From Streptomyces sp. Root1304 (GTDB lineage: Bacteria; Actinomycetota; Actinomycetes; Streptomycetales; Streptomycetaceae): DNA of 64,000 bases. The notes under the pieces were generated by a model. It was not told the origin of the DNA. It searched no databases and was given only the letters and a program-made list of their open reading frames with translations. The stretch spans positions 125,241-189,240 of the forward strand of contig NZ_LMEP01000001.1 of assembly GCF_001426405.1 (NCBI RefSeq), written 5' to 3'. A program made the translations under genes and the position numbers. This document shows, in pieces, positions 26,019 to 35,095 of the stretch (within the stretch, counting starts at the first letter, position 1; every line of letters begins with the position of its first letter).

Positions 26019-27230
26019 ATGGCTCTGACTACGTCCGCCGAAGCACCGCTTCCCGTCGGTGAGGTCTCCCGGCTGATCGGGGGGTGGATCGACCGGCTCG
26101 GGGCGATCTGGGTCGAGGGGCAGATCACCCAGCTCTCGCGGCGCCCCGGCGCCGGGGTCGTCTTCCTGACGCTGCGCGACCCCTCGCACGACATCTCCAT
26201 CGGCGTCACCTGCTACCGCCAGGTCTTCGACGCGGTCGCTGACGTCGTGTCCGAGGGCGCCCGGGTCGTCGTGCACGCCAAGCCCGAGTGGTACGCGCCC
26301 CGCGGGCAGCTGTCGCTGCGGGCCGTCGAGATCAAGCCGGTCGGGATCGGCGAGCTGCTCGCCCGTCTCGAACAGCTGAAGCGGAGCCTCGCCGCCGAGG
26401 GGCTCTTCGCGCTGGACCGGAAGAGACCGCTCCCGTTCCTGCCGCACCGGATCGGGCTCGTCTGTGGTCGCGCGTCGGCCGCCGAGCGGGACGTCCTGGA
26501 GAACGCGCGGCGCCGCTGGCCCGCCGTCGCCTTCGAGGTGCGGAACGTGGCCGTGCAGGGCGTGAAGGCGGTCCCGCAGGTCGTCCAGGCCGTCAAGGAG
26601 CTCGACGCCCACCAGGACGTGGACGTGATCATCGTCGCCCGGGGCGGCGGCAGCGTCGAGGACCTGCTGCCGTTCTCGGACGAGCAGCTCGTCCGCGCCG
26701 TGGCCGACTGCCGTACGCCGGTGGTCTCGGCCATCGGGCACGAACCGGACTCGCCGCTGCTCGACCTGGTGGCCGACCTGCGCGCCTCGACCCCGACGGA
26801 CGCGGCCAAGAAGGTCGTCCCGGACGTCGGCGAGGAGCTGGACCGGGTCCGCGGGCTGCGGGACCGGGCCCTGCGGACCGTACGGGGCCTCCTCGACCGG
26901 GAGGAGCGCGGACTCGCGCACGCGCTCGCGCGGCCCGTCATGGAGCACCCGCAGCGCATGGTCGAGGTCCGCGAGGACGAGGTGGCCGCGCTTCTCGCGC
27001 GCAGCCGGCGCGTCCTCGGGCATCTGCTCGACCGGGCGGACTCCGAGCTGTCGCACACGCGGGCGCGGGTTCGCGCGCTGTCGCCCGCGGCGACGATGGA
27101 GCGGGGATACGCGGTGCTCCAGCGGGCGGACGGGACGGTGGTCCGCTCCCCGGAGGAGGTCACGGAGGGCGAGGACCTGCGGGCCCGGGTCGCGGAGGGC
27201 GAGTTCGCGGTCCGCCGCGTGGCCGGCTGA
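26019..27230 (+). CDS. xseA: Exodeoxyribonuclease VII large subunit
   Basis: 403 residues. An N-terminal OB domain ([27 protein letters not shown]) is followed by the catalytic core. The core carries [43 protein letters not shown] and [17 protein letters not shown], then a long helical region and the short C-terminal beta element. With XseB it forms exonuclease VII, degrading single-stranded DNA in both directions during repair. It probably forms an operon with xseB, whose start is 92 nt downstream. Confidence 0.95.
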   Translation: MALTTSAEAPLPVGEVSRLIGGWIDRLGAIWVEGQITQLSRRPGAGVVFLTLRDPSHDISIGVTCYRQVFDAVADVVSEGARVVVHAKPEWYAPRGQLSLRAVEIKPVGIGELLARLEQLKRSLAAEGLFALDRKRPLPFLPHRIGLVCGRASAAERDVLENARRRWPAVAFEVRNVAVQGVKAVPQVVQAVKELDAHQDVDVIIVARGGGSVEDLLPFSDEQLVRAVADCRTPVVSAIGHEPDSPLLDLVADLRASTPTDAAKKVVPDVGEELDRVRGLRDRALRTVRGLLDREERGLAHALARPVMEHPQRMVEVREDEVAALLARSRRVLGHLLDRADSELSHTRARVRALSPAATMERGYAVLQRADGTVVRSPEEVTEGEDLRARVAEGEFAVRRVAG

Positions 27231-27322
27231 CGGCGGGCGGGGCAGCGGGCGGCGGACGCGGCCGCCGGAACAGGCAGCGGCAGGCATCGAGAGAGAACCG
27301 GACACGGAGGATGGAGCGACAC

Positions 27323-27604
27323 ATGGCACCGGGAACGGACGCGGACGCCGGTACGGAAGCGGGCTCGGCTACGGAGGCGGCCACCGCCGCCGACGAGACG
27401 GCGCTCGGCTACGAGCAGGCACGGGACGAACTGATCGAGGTCGTGCGGCGGCTCGAAGCGGGCGGAACGTCCCTGGAGGAGTCCCTGGCCCTCTGGGAGC
27501 GCGGGGAGGAACTGGCGAAGGTCTGCCGCCGCCGCCTGGAAGGCGCGCGGGCCCGACTGGACGCCTCGCTCGCGGCGGAGCGCGCGTCCGAGGACGCCGA
27601 GTAG
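27323..27604 (+). CDS. xseB: Exodeoxyribonuclease VII small subunit
   Basis: 93 residues from the ATG at 27323, chosen over ATG 27311 because GGAG (27313-27316) is 6 nt upstream. A Thr/Ala/Glu-rich head of about 28 residues precedes the typical XseB core [21 protein letters not shown]...[25 protein letters not shown]. It binds the helical part of XseA in exonuclease VII. The position directly after xseA confirms the call. Confidence 0.93.
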   Translation: MAPGTDADAGTEAGSATEAATAADETALGYEQARDELIEVVRRLEAGGTSLEESLALWERGEELAKVCRRRLEGARARLDASLAAERASEDAE

Positions 27605-27669
27605 GCCCGCGGGGGGGGCGGGGCAGGATCCACGAGCTGGGGGCTACAGGGCCCATATGCCGGGGGCGG

Positions 27670-27709
27670 CGGGACCCACAAGCAGGGGGGCGGGACCCAC
27701 GAGCAGGGG
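27670..27709. repeat. Short direct repeat downstream of xseB
   Basis: Two 19-bp copies with one mismatch (27670-27688 and 27691-27709; CGGGACCCAC-A/G-AGCAGGGG), period 21 bp. Confidence 0.7.
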
Positions 27710-27799
27710 CGAAGGGACCCACCCACCCCCGCCCTGGCCATGCGCACCCCCCTCGTCATAGACTTCCGAGTGAAGCGGATCACTATCCGGATGGATTAG

Positions 27800-27829
27800 T
27801 TGAAGTTTCACCAATCATGCGCGTACTGT
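27800..27829 (+). promoter_or_regulatory. Promoter of nitroreductase gene
   Basis: TTGAAG (27800-27805) and TACTGT (27824-27829) are 18 nt apart in an AT-richer patch. A small palindrome TGAAGTTTCA-like element (27801-27810) overlaps the -35 and could be an operator. Confidence 0.6.
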
Positions 27830-27890
27830 CGAGGACATCGCTTGAACCGCTTACGAGCGACCCCCTTGTGCAGTCCGGAAGGTACGCAGC

Positions 27891-28481
27891 ATGTCTCTCG
27901 CCCTTGACCCCGCCGCCCAGGACCTCCTCTTCCGCGAGGCCCGCACCGCCAACACGTTCACCGACGAGCCGGTGACCGACGAGCAGGTCCAGGCGATCTA
28001 CGACCTGGTCAAGTTCGGCCCCACCGCCTTCAACCAGAGCCCGCTGCGCGTCACGCTGGTCCGCTCCCCCGAGGCCCGTGAGCGCCTGGTCAAGCACATG
28101 GCCGAGGGCAACCAGCCCAAGACCGCTTCGGCCCCGCTCGTCGCGATCCTCTCGGCCGACAACGAGTTCCACGAGGAGCTCCCGGCCCTGCTCCCGCACT
28201 TCCCGCAGGCCAAGGACATGTTCTTCGCCGAGCGCCCGGTCCGCGAGCAGTCCGCCGTCCTGAACGCCGCCCTCCAGGCCGCGTACTTCATCGTGGGCGT
28301 CCGCGCCGCCGGCCTGGCCGCGGGCCCGATGACCGGCCTGGACTTCGCCGGCGTCCAGAAGGAGTTCCTGGACGACGACCACACCCCGCTGATGGTCGTC
28401 AACATCGGCAAGCCGGGCGAGGACGCCTGGTTCCCGCGCTCCCCGCGCCTGTCCTACGAGGACGTCATCACCACCGTCTGA
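27891..28481 (+). CDS. Nitroreductase-family malonic-semialdehyde-reductase-like protein
   Basis: 196 residues from the ATG at 27891 (GGAAGG ribosome site). A single FMN-dependent nitroreductase fold with [18 protein letters not shown] (FMN-binding S/N segment), a [20 protein letters not shown] helix and [15 protein letters not shown] near the C-terminus. This matches the RutE/HadB-Rut type, which reduces malonic semialdehyde in pyrimidine breakdown. No rut operon is nearby, so it may instead be a general quinone/nitro reductase. It has its own promoter and a strong terminator. Confidence 0.85.
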   Translation: MSLALDPAAQDLLFREARTANTFTDEPVTDEQVQAIYDLVKFGPTAFNQSPLRVTLVRSPEARERLVKHMAEGNQPKTASAPLVAILSADNEFHEELPALLPHFPQAKDMFFAERPVREQSAVLNAALQAAYFIVGVRAAGLAAGPMTGLDFAGVQKEFLDDDHTPLMVVNIGKPGEDAWFPRSPRLSYEDVITTV

Positions 28482-28530
28482 TCCCGACGGCACGCACCAC
28501 GGCACGCCTGACGGCCTGCCCGGCGGCACA

Positions 28531-28568
28531 CGAAAGGCCCCGCACTCCTCCGAGTGCGGGGCCTTTCG
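28531..28568. terminator. Strong bidirectional terminator
   Basis: A perfect 17-bp stem (arms 28531-28547 and 28552-28568) with a CTCC loop sits between convergent nitroreductase and DUF4245 genes. Confidence 0.9.
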
Positions 28569-28600
28569 TCTCGTTCACACCTTCCGGTGCCGCCGCCGGC

Positions 28601-29134
28601 TCACGCCTGCTTCGACCGGAGCGAGCCCGCCATCTCCGCGAGCCGCTCGAAGGACGCGGTCCCGGTGACCACCGTCGTCGCCCCGCCCTCCGTACGGACG
28701 AGCGCGTCGTACTTCGGGCCCTCCCAGCGCTGCCAGACCTGGCCGCCCACCGTCTCGGTCTTCCCGGTGTTCTTCGCCCGCTGGGTGACATCGGGCACGA
28801 AGGTCCCCGGTGCCGCCGTCGACTGGTGGATCGCCACGTACTGCGTGTCCGGGGAGAGGAAACCGAGCTGCCAGGCGTTGGCCTTCTCGCGCTTGTACGA
28901 GACGACCGTCGCCTTCCAGCCGTCGCCGAGGCCTTCGGGGGCCAGCACCGGATACGGCGCCGCCCGCTGAGCCGTCAGGAGCTCGACCCGGTAGTCCTTC
29001 GCCTTGACCGGTTCGGCGCTCTCATCGTGCGGAATGAAGAGATACATCACTCCCGCGGCGACCAAGATCACCCCGAGGGACTGGAACATTCCGCGTACCG
29101 TCTGCCTGCCTCGCATACCTGCCACGCGCACCAT
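28601..29134 (-). CDS. DUF4245 membrane-anchored protein
   Basis: 177 residues from the ATG at 29134 (ATG 29116 also possible; neither has a clear ribosome site). One N-terminal membrane segment ([19 protein letters not shown]) is followed by an extracytoplasmic domain beginning [27 protein letters not shown], typical of DUF4245. Function unknown. It is regularly found divergent from glpX in actinobacteria, and the same arrangement is seen here with 117 bp between the starts. Confidence 0.8.
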   Translation of the reverse strand: MVRVAGMRGRQTVRGMFQSLGVILVAAGVMYLFIPHDESAEPVKAKDYRVELLTAQRAAPYPVLAPEGLGDGWKATVVSYKREKANAWQLGFLSPDTQYVAIHQSTAAPGTFVPDVTQRAKNTGKTETVGGQVWQRWEGPKYDALVRTEGGATTVVTGTASFERLAEMAGSLRSKQA

Positions 29135-29251
29135 GGTCGCATCAAGGGTCCGTGCTCATACGTGGGCCCCTCTGCTCATTTTGTCGACGTACCGATAGAG
29201 TCGCAGCACCCTCCCTTAACCGGCCGTCGCCGTACAGAAAGGTGCGTTCCG

Positions 29252-30286
29252 ATGACCGAGCAGCAGAATCTGCCGCCCGAGCTCGTGGTTTCCCCCGAAG
29301 CTCCCGACCGCAACCTCGCCCTTGAGCTGGTCCGCGTCACCGAGGCCGCCGCCATGGCCGCCGGCCGCTGGGTCGGCCGCGGCGACAAGATCGGCGCGGA
29401 CGGCGCGGCGGTCAACGCCATGCGGACCCTGATCTCCACCGTCTCGATGAACGGCGTCGTCGTCATCGGCGAGGGCGAGAAGGACGAAGCCCCGATGCTC
29501 TTCAACGGCGAGCGGGTCGGCGACGGCACCGGCGCCGAGGTCGACATCGCCGTCGACCCGATCGACGGCACCACGCTCAACGCCAAGGGCATGCCGAACG
29601 CCATCGCCGTGCTGGCCGCCGCCGACCGCGGCACCATGTTCGACCCGTCCGCGGTCTTCTACATGGACAAGCTGGTCACCGGCCCCGAGGCCGCCGACTT
29701 CGTCGACATCAACGCCCCCGTCTCGGTCAACATCCGCCGGGTCGCCAAGGCGAAGAACTCCTCGCCCGAGGACATCACGGTCGTCATCCTGGACCGCCCC
29801 CGTCACGAGGGCATCGTCAAGGAGATCCGCGAGACCGGCGCCCGGATCAAGTTCATCTCGGACGGCGACGTCGCCGGTTCGATCATGGCCGTCCGCGAGG
29901 GCACCGGCGTCGACATGCTCATGGGCGTCGGCGGCACCCCCGAGGGCATCATCTCCGCCTGCGCCATCAAGTGCCTCGGCGGTGTGATCCAGGGCAAGCT
30001 GTGGCCGAAGGACGAGGCGGAGCGCCAGAAGGCCCTCGACGCGGGCCACGACCTGGACCGCGTGCTCTCCACGAACGACCTGGTCGGCGGGGACAACGTC
30101 TTCTTCGTCGCGACCGGCATCACCGACGGCGAGCTGCTGCGCGGCGTGCGCTACCGCGCCGAGACGGCGACCACGCAGTCGCTCGTCATGCGCTCGAAGT
30201 CCGGCACGATCCGCCAGATCGACTCCACGCACCGGCTCTCGAAGCTGCGCGCGTACAGCAAGATCGACTTCGACCGGGCGAAGTAG
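29252..30286 (+). CDS. glpX: Class II fructose-1,6-bisphosphatase
   Basis: 344 residues from the ATG at 29252 (AAAGG ribosome site). GlpX motifs are clear: [18 protein letters not shown] and the metal-binding [21 protein letters not shown] and [20 protein letters not shown] follow. It hydrolyses fructose-1,6-bisphosphate in gluconeogenesis; most streptomycetes rely on this class alone. Flanked by a DUF4245 gene and a WhiB-like gene, a conserved actinobacterial neighbourhood. Confidence 0.95.
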   Translation: MTEQQNLPPELVVSPEAPDRNLALELVRVTEAAAMAAGRWVGRGDKIGADGAAVNAMRTLISTVSMNGVVVIGEGEKDEAPMLFNGERVGDGTGAEVDIAVDPIDGTTLNAKGMPNAIAVLAAADRGTMFDPSAVFYMDKLVTGPEAADFVDINAPVSVNIRRVAKAKNSSPEDITVVILDRPRHEGIVKEIRETGARIKFISDGDVAGSIMAVREGTGVDMLMGVGGTPEGIISACAIKCLGGVIQGKLWPKDEAERQKALDAGHDLDRVLSTNDLVGGDNVFFVATGITDGELLRGVRYRAETATTQSLVMRSKSGTIRQIDSTHRLSKLRAYSKIDFDRAK

Positions 30287-30323
30287 CCCGCCGGGTCGGA
30301 CCGACCCACGCGACGGTACGGAG

Positions 30324-30356
30324 AGGGGCGCCCCCATGTGCGGTGGGGGCGCCCCT
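30324..30356. terminator. Bidirectional terminator glpX / whiB-like
   Basis: A perfect 13-bp stem (30324-30336 with 30344-30356) and 7-nt loop, followed by TTCCC. Confidence 0.85.
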
Positions 30357-30416
30357 TCCCGTACGGGACCGGCCGGCGCGGACATGTCGCGTGACAGGCC
30401 CCGCGGCAGGCCCCCG

Positions 30417-30788
30417 TCAGCCCGCCTGGGCGATCCGCTCCGTCGCGGCCGCCTTTCTCAGTTCCACCTCACGGCGACGGCGGCGGGCGAGCGCGACGCG
30501 GCGCTCGGCTGCCGTCAGGCCGCCCCACACCCCGTACGGCTCGGGTTGGAGCAGCGCGTGCTCGCGGCACTCGACCATCACGGGACAGCGCCCGCAGACC
30601 CGCTTGGCCGCCGCCTCGCGCGCCAGGCGCGCGGCGGTCGGTTCCTTGGACGGGGCGAAGAAGAGCCCGGCCTCGTCCCGGCGGCACACCGCCTCCGCGT
30701 GCCATGGACCGGCCTCGTCCTCCCGGGCAGGGGCGCGCTGAGGGGGTACGGCGGCGACCTGGAGGGGCTGATGCGGCGGTTGCAGCAC
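30417..30788 (-). CDS. WhiB-family Fe-S regulator
   Basis: 123 residues from the GTG at 30788 (AGGAG 6 nt upstream). Four cluster cysteines: one in AVCRRDEAGLFF and three in CGRCPVMVEC. The turn GVWGGLTAAERR and a basic C-terminal tail (ARRRRREVELRK) follow, as in sigma-A-interacting WhiB-like proteins. The 4Fe-4S cluster makes it redox- or NO-sensitive. By position next to glpX it corresponds, as I recall, to wblI of S. coelicolor. The N-terminal 30 residues are Pro/Gln-rich and variable in the family. Confidence 0.9.
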   Translation of the reverse strand: MLQPPHQPLQVAAVPPQRAPAREDEAGPWHAEAVCRRDEAGLFFAPSKEPTAARLAREAAAKRVCGRCPVMVECREHALLQPEPYGVWGGLTAAERRVALARRRRREVELRKAAATERIAQAG

Positions 30789-30937
30789 GGTCTACTCCTG
30801 ACGACGGCTTCGCGAGCGAGCGGCGATGCCCCAGCCCTACCCGCTGTGCGCGCGCCTATGCACTGCGTGCCGTGCCGTTCCGCACTGCGGAGACCCGAGG
30901 ACGAATTCCGGTCACCCCCGGGGCCGTGATCCCGGCG

Positions 30938-31657
30938 TCAGTGGCCGAGATGCTTGCGCAGCCGGTCCTGGAGGTCGGTGATCCACTTTCCGCGCTTGGG
31001 TCTCGCCTCGACGTTCCCGAAGACCGAGTAGCCGTTGATGACGACGACCGGGGCCTGCGGGTCGACGCCCTCCAGGGTCACGACCTCGAAGTTGCCGAAG
31101 ATCCCGCTGCCGCTGCCGCGCAGGCTGATGTTCTCCGGGACCCGCACCTCCACGTTGCCGAAGATCGACGTGGCGTTGATCGTGGTGAGCCGCTGGGCGA
31201 AGATCGCCTCGGTCAGGTCGATCTCGATGTTCCCGAAGAGCGCGAAGGCGTTCGTCCGGCGGCTCACGCGCCAGCGGCCCTTGCGGGTGGTGCTGGAGAA
31301 GATCGCGACCAGGTTGTCGGCCGGGCCCTCGGCGTCGTCCGCCGCGTACGCGTACGCCGGCGCGGCGTCCTGGTGGGTCCGGGCGCCCGGCAGGTCGCGG
31401 ACGATCGGCTCCAGCTCCCCGACGGTCTTCGCCCGGTACACCGCGTCAATCCGGTCCGAGTGCTCCTCGGCGTCGAGCCGCCCCTCGGCCAGGGCGTCCC
31501 TGAGGATGTCCGCGATCCGGTCCCGGTCCGCGTCCGAGGCGCGCAACGCGCCCTGCGGGTCGGCGAATTCGGTCTCTGCCGGAGCGTGGTCGGCGGGCGA
31601 CGCCTGCCGCTGCGGCTGCGGCTGCTGTTCGGGTTCGGGCTTCTTTTCGAGGTCCAC
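30938..31657 (-). CDS. DUF1707 protein with LiaF-like C-terminal domain
   Basis: 239 residues from the GTG at 31657. A Pro/Gln-rich head is followed by the DUF1707 motif LRASDADRDRIADILRDALAEGRLDAEEHSDRIDAVYRAKTVGEL. The beta-helical LiaF/DUF2154-like half has repeated FGN turns (FALFGNIEIDLTEA, SIFGNVEVRVPE, GIFGNFEVVTLEG, SVFGNVEARPK). No membrane segment. Such proteins are linked to cell-envelope stress in other bacteria; the role here is unknown. A TAGGCT -10 (31664-31669) ends 6 nt before the GTG, so the mRNA is probably leaderless. Confidence 0.82.
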   Translation of the reverse strand: MDLEKKPEPEQQPQPQRQASPADHAPAETEFADPQGALRASDADRDRIADILRDALAEGRLDAEEHSDRIDAVYRAKTVGELEPIVRDLPGARTHQDAAPAYAYAADDAEGPADNLVAIFSSTTRKGRWRVSRRTNAFALFGNIEIDLTEAIFAQRLTTINATSIFGNVEVRVPENISLRGSGSGIFGNFEVVTLEGVDPQAPVVVINGYSVFGNVEARPKRGKWITDLQDRLRKHLGH

Positions 31658-31663
31658 GGATGC

Positions 31664-31689
31664 AGCCTAGCGAAACGCGATAGATCGCG
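31664..31689 (-). promoter_or_regulatory. Leaderless promoter of DUF1707 gene with inverted repeat
   Basis: The -10 element TAGGCT (complement of 31664-31669) lies 6 nt from the GTG. Just upstream is an inverted repeat CGCGAT-AG-ATCGCG (31676-31689) in the -35/-10 spacer, well placed for a repressor. Confidence 0.5.
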
Positions 31690-31746
31690 ACCAGGGGGCG
31701 GGCCGTGGCCTGTGGACAAACGCCTGACGGCGGTCTCCACGGCCGC

Positions 31747-31794
31747 CCCGGCGACGGTCGCGACGACCGGCCCGGCGACGGTTGCGACAGCCGG
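31747..31794. repeat. 24-bp tandem duplication
   Basis: Two abutting 24-bp copies with three mismatches (31747-31770, 31771-31794) lie in the divergent spacer before the class I fumarase. They are followed by a short CCCCCACGG tandem at about 31848-31870. Confidence 0.7.
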
Positions 31795-31867
31795 CCCGGC
31801 GGCACCCTCGGGTTTCGACATCGCCCCCGATCCACCATCCCCACCGCCCCCACGGCCCCCACGGCCC

Positions 31868-31886
31868 CCAAGTGAGCCTTACCTCA
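31868..31886 (+). promoter_or_regulatory. Candidate DmdR/IdeR-type iron box
   Basis: The 19-mer centred on AGCCTTACCT matches 13 of 19 positions of the DtxR-family iron box (TTAGGTTAGCCTAACCTAA orientation), including the central AGCCT. It lies about 90 bp upstream of the Fe-S fumarase start. Iron-dependent control would fit the enzyme, but no binding data can be seen here. Confidence 0.45.
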
Positions 31887-31975
31887 CAGGACCGTCCCCC
31901 CGCCGTCGTTCTACGCTGGAGGGCGCACTGCCAACGGAGGCGGTGCGCCGTCTTGCCGAGTGAGGAATGGCCCCC

Positions 31976-33646
31976 ATGCCAGAGTTTGCGTACTCCGATC
32001 TGCTCCCCCTGGGAGAGGACACCACGCCCTACCGCCTGGTGACCTCCGAAGGTGTCTCCACCTTCGAGGCCGACGGCCGTACGTTCCTCAAGGTCGAGCC
32101 GGAGGCGCTGCGTACGCTCGCCGCCGAGGCGATCCACGACATCCAGCACTTCCTGCGCCCGGCCCACCTGGCCCAGCTGCGCCGGATCATCGACGACCCC
32201 GAGGCCTCGTCGAACGACAAGTTCGTCGCGCTCGACCTCCTCAAGAACGCGAACATCGCCGCCGCCGGCGTCCTGCCGATGTGCCAGGACACGGGCACCG
32301 CGATCGTCATGGGCAAGCGCGGCCAGAACGTGCTGACCCCCGGCCGCGACGAGGAGGCCCTGTCCAAGGGCATCTACGACGCGTACACGAAGCTGAACCT
32401 CCGCTACTCGCAGATGGCCCCGGTCACCATGTGGGAGGAGAAGAACACCGGCTCGAACCTGCCCGCGCAGATCGAGCTGTACGCGACCGACGGCGGCGCG
32501 TACAAGTTCCTCTTCATGGCCAAGGGCGGCGGCTCCGCCAACAAGTCGTTCCTCTACCAGGAGACCAAGGCGGTCCTCAACGAGGCCTCCATGATGAAGT
32601 TCCTGGAGGAGAAGATCCGTTCGCTCGGCACGGCGGCCTGCCCGCCGTACCACCTGGCGATCGTCGTCGGCGGCACGAGCGCCGAGTTCGCGCTCAAGAC
32701 CGCGAAGTACGCCTCCGCGCACTACCTGGACGAGCTGCCCTCCGAGGGCTCGGCCGAGACCGGCCACGGCTTCCGCGACAAGGAGCTGGAGGAGAAGGTC
32801 TTCGAGCTGACGCAGAAGATCGGCATCGGCGCGCAGTTCGGCGGCAAGTACTTCTGCCACGACGTCCGCGTCGTCCGCCTCCCCCGCCACGGCGCCTCGC
32901 TGCCCGTCGCCATCGCCGTGTCCTGCTCGGCCGACCGCCAGGCCGTCGCGAAGATCACCGCCGAGGGCGTCTTCCTGGAGCAGCTGGAGACGGACCCGGC
33001 GCGCTTCCTGCCGGAGACCGAGGACTCCCACCTCGACGAGGCCTCGGACGTCGTGAAGATCGACCTGAACCAGCCGATGGACGACATCCTGGCCGAGCTG
33101 ACCAAGTACCCGGTCAAGACCCGCCTCTCGCTCAACGGCCCGCTGGTCGTGGCGCGCGACATCGCGCACGCCAAGATCAAGGAGCGGCTGGACGCGGGCG
33201 AGGAGATGCCGCAGTACCTGAAGGACCACCCGGTCTACTACGCGGGCCCCGCGAAGACCCCCGAGGGTTACGCCTCCGGTTCCTTCGGCCCGACCACGGC
33301 GGGCCGCATGGACTCGTACGTGGAGCAGTTCCAGGCGGCGGGCGGCTCGAAGGTCATGCTGGCCAAGGGCAACCGGAGCAAGCAGGTCACCGACGCGTGC
33401 GACGCGCACGGCGGTTTCTACCTGGGCTCGATCGGCGGCCCGGCGGCGCGGCTCGCGCAGGACTGCATCAAGAAGGTCGAGGTCGTCGAGTACGAGGAGC
33501 TCGGTATGGAGGCGGTCTGGAAGATCGAGGTCGAGGACTTCCCGGCGTTCATCGTCGTGGACGACAAGGGCAACGACTTCTTCCAGAACCCGGCGCCGGA
33601 GCCGACGTTCACGCACATCCCGGTGCGCGGCCCCGGCCTCGGCTGA
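31976..33646 (+). CDS. fumB: Class I (Fe-S) fumarate hydratase
   Basis: 556 residues from the ATG at 31976; AGGA is 9 nt upstream, whereas ATG 31967 would be too close. N-terminal (fumerase) and C-terminal (beta) domains are fused, as in FumA/FumB. Candidate 4Fe-4S cysteines lie in [20 protein letters not shown] and [33 protein letters not shown] marks the beta domain. It interconverts fumarate and malate in the TCA cycle but is oxygen-sensitive. The stable class II enzyme is encoded 8.5 kb away. The symbol follows S. coelicolor usage from memory. Confidence 0.93.
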   Translation: MPEFAYSDLLPLGEDTTPYRLVTSEGVSTFEADGRTFLKVEPEALRTLAAEAIHDIQHFLRPAHLAQLRRIIDDPEASSNDKFVALDLLKNANIAAAGVLPMCQDTGTAIVMGKRGQNVLTPGRDEEALSKGIYDAYTKLNLRYSQMAPVTMWEEKNTGSNLPAQIELYATDGGAYKFLFMAKGGGSANKSFLYQETKAVLNEASMMKFLEEKIRSLGTAACPPYHLAIVVGGTSAEFALKTAKYASAHYLDELPSEGSAETGHGFRDKELEEKVFELTQKIGIGAQFGGKYFCHDVRVVRLPRHGASLPVAIAVSCSADRQAVAKITAEGVFLEQLETDPARFLPETEDSHLDEASDVVKIDLNQPMDDILAELTKYPVKTRLSLNGPLVVARDIAHAKIKERLDAGEEMPQYLKDHPVYYAGPAKTPEGYASGSFGPTTAGRMDSYVEQFQAAGGSKVMLAKGNRSKQVTDACDAHGGFYLGSIGGPAARLAQDCIKKVEVVEYEELGMEAVWKIEVEDFPAFIVVDDKGNDFFQNPAPEPTFTHIPVRGPGLG

Positions 33647-33675
33647 CATCGGGCGGGACCGGCCCCGCACACTCC

Positions 33676-33715
33676 GGCGAAGCCCTCGTTCCCCAGCGGG
33701 AACGGGGGCTTCGCC
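33676..33715 (+). terminator. Terminator of class I fumarase gene
   Basis: An 18-bp stem with one mismatch (33676-33693 with 33698-33715) and a 4-nt loop, 30 nt after the stop codon. Confidence 0.85.
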
Positions 33716-33717
33716 GT

Positions 33718-33838
33718 CTCTCGCGGGCCTCTCGCGGGCCTCTCGCCGGTCTCTCGCGGGCCTCTCGCCGGTCTCTCGCGGGCCTCTCGCCGGTCTCTCG
33801 CGGGTCTCTCGCCGGTCTCCCGCGGGTCTCCCGTCCGT
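33718..33838. repeat. 11-bp minisatellite, about 11 copies
   Basis: Eleven consecutive units of CTCTCGCSGGY run from 33718 to 33838, alternating mainly between ...GCGGGC and ...GCCGGT endings; the last two units are degraded. It starts 2 nt after the fumarase terminator and is non-coding. Confidence 0.9.
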
Positions 33839-33865
33839 CGCTCGTCGATCTCCGCTCAGAAATTC

Positions 33866-33905
33866 GCTACCGGCCGGTAGCCCTCCCGTCGCCTACTGGC
33901 CAGTA
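33866..33905. promoter_or_regulatory. Two perfect palindromes before acid phosphatase gene
   Basis: GCTACCGGCCGGTAGC (33866-33881, 16 bp) and TACTGGCCAGTA (33894-33905, 12 bp) are both perfect palindromes of one type, 28 bp centre to centre. They lie 54-93 bp upstream of the start codon. Related sites occur at 42075 and 43746. Confidence 0.65.
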
Positions 33906-33958
33906 TGGGTCGCGAGCATGTCAACCACTGAGCACCGGTCGACCCTCGGGAGCCCCCC

Positions 33959-34582
33959 ATGCCCTCCGCCAAAGCCACCGCCACCGCCGCACTCGGTCTG
34001 ACGGCCCTCCTCGTCGTCGGCCCCGCGCCCGCCGCCTTCGCCGCCGACCCGGACACCCACGTCCTGTCGACCGCCGCCGTCAAGGAGGTCGACTACGGCA
34101 CCTGGCGCCGCGACGTGGCGGCCGTCGTCGCCGAGGCCCGCCCGTACATCGAGGCACGCGCCGAGAACGCCGGACGCCAGAAGCAGGCGATCGTCCTCGA
34201 CATCGACAACAGCTCGCTGGAGACCGACTTCCACCCCTTCTGGGAGCTGCCGACGCCGGCCATCGCGGACGTGCGCGACCTCGTGCGCGAGGCGCACGCG
34301 CGCGGAGTGGCGGTCTTCTTCGTCACCGCCCGCCCCGGCATCATCCACTCCCTGACGGACTGGAACCTGAAGCAGGTCGGCTACCCGGTCGACGGGCTGT
34401 ACGTGCGCTCACTCCCCGACCTGTTCTCCGAGGTCAGCGCGTACAAGACGGAGAAGCGCGCGGAGATCGAGGCCAAGGGCTACACGATCATCGCGAACAT
34501 CGGCAACAACACCACCGACCTGGTCGGCGGCCACGCCGAGCGCACCTTCAAGCTCCCGGACTACGGCGGCAAGCTGTCCTGA
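33959..34582 (+). CDS. Secreted HAD-family acid phosphatase
   Basis: 207 residues from the ATG at 33959 (GGGAG ribosome site). A signal peptide (about 1-28, ending AAFAA) leads to a class B/HAD-like acid phosphatase domain. Motif I LDIDNSSLET has the DxD pair, motif II is FFVTARPG, and a late NIGNNTTDLVGG carries motif IV-type residues. It would hydrolyse phosphomonoesters outside the cell. No PHO box is visible; instead two perfect palindromes lie upstream. Its stop is 12 nt from the convergent AOC-like gene. Confidence 0.85.
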   Translation: MPSAKATATAALGLTALLVVGPAPAAFAADPDTHVLSTAAVKEVDYGTWRRDVAAVVAEARPYIEARAENAGRQKQAIVLDIDNSSLETDFHPFWELPTPAIADVRDLVREAHARGVAVFFVTARPGIIHSLTDWNLKQVGYPVDGLYVRSLPDLFSEVSAYKTEKRAEIEAKGYTIIANIGNNTTDLVGGHAERTFKLPDYGGKLS

Positions 34583-34594
34583 CCTGCCGGGGCC

Positions 34595-35095
34595 CTACCG
34601 CACGTTGATGTGGAACTCCATCCGTTCGTAGTCCCCGTCGGGGGTCGAACGGATGTAGCCGCGGGCGTTCTTGAAGTCACCGGTGCCGCCCGTGACGGCC
34701 ACGTCGAAGGCGGCCGGTGCGCCCGCCGAGGTGTCGAAGGTCGCGAGCGTCTGGCCGGCCAGCTGTCCGCCCGGTCCGCCGTCCAGCTCGAAGGTGCCGA
34801 CGCAGTTCGCCTCCACCGAAGTCCCGGACACCCGGACCACGGCGCAGATCACCCCGTCGCGGCCCACCTTCTCGCCGCCCTTGGTCTTGTAGAGGTCGTC
34901 GGCGAAGGTGAAGGTCTCCCCGACCTTGGACGGCGGCCCGCTCTGGTCGCCGCCCGGGGCGGGGACCTCCTTGGCGTAGAGCGTGAACTCGAACCCGTCG
35001 CCGCTGTCGGCGGCGACGGGCACGACGGCGCCGAACGCGGCGGCCGCGACCGTACACACACCGAGCACAGCGAACCTCCTGAAGCTCCGGGACAT
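34595..35095 (-). CDS. Secreted allene-oxide-cyclase-barrel-like protein
   Basis: 166 residues from the ATG at 35095 (GAGGAGG 6 nt upstream). Signal peptide about 1-31 (AVVPVAADS). The mature part FEFTLYAKEVPAPGG...GETFTFADDLY...GTFELDGGP...VTGGTGDFKNARGYIR matches the eight-stranded AOC/dirigent-like barrel, with the GGTGxFxxARG motif of dirigent/AOC proteins. Two cysteines (ICAVVR, ANCVGTF) could pair. Enzymatic role in bacteria is not established. Convergent with the phosphatase gene. Confidence 0.72.
   Translation of the reverse strand: MSRSFRRFAVLGVCTVAAAAFGAVVPVAADSGDGFEFTLYAKEVPAPGGDQSGPPSKVGETFTFADDLYKTKGGEKVGRDGVICAVVRVSGTSVEANCVGTFELDGGPGGQLAGQTLATFDTSAGAPAAFDVAVTGGTGDFKNARGYIRSTPDGDYERMEFHINVR

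Noticed and set aside
33718..33838. CRISPR-like array
   Set aside because: Units are 11 bp and contiguous with no spacers, and no cas genes are present.
33839..33958. PHO box before the acid phosphatase gene
   Set aside because: No pair of GTTCACC-type direct repeats is present; only the two GGCC-centred palindromes are clear.
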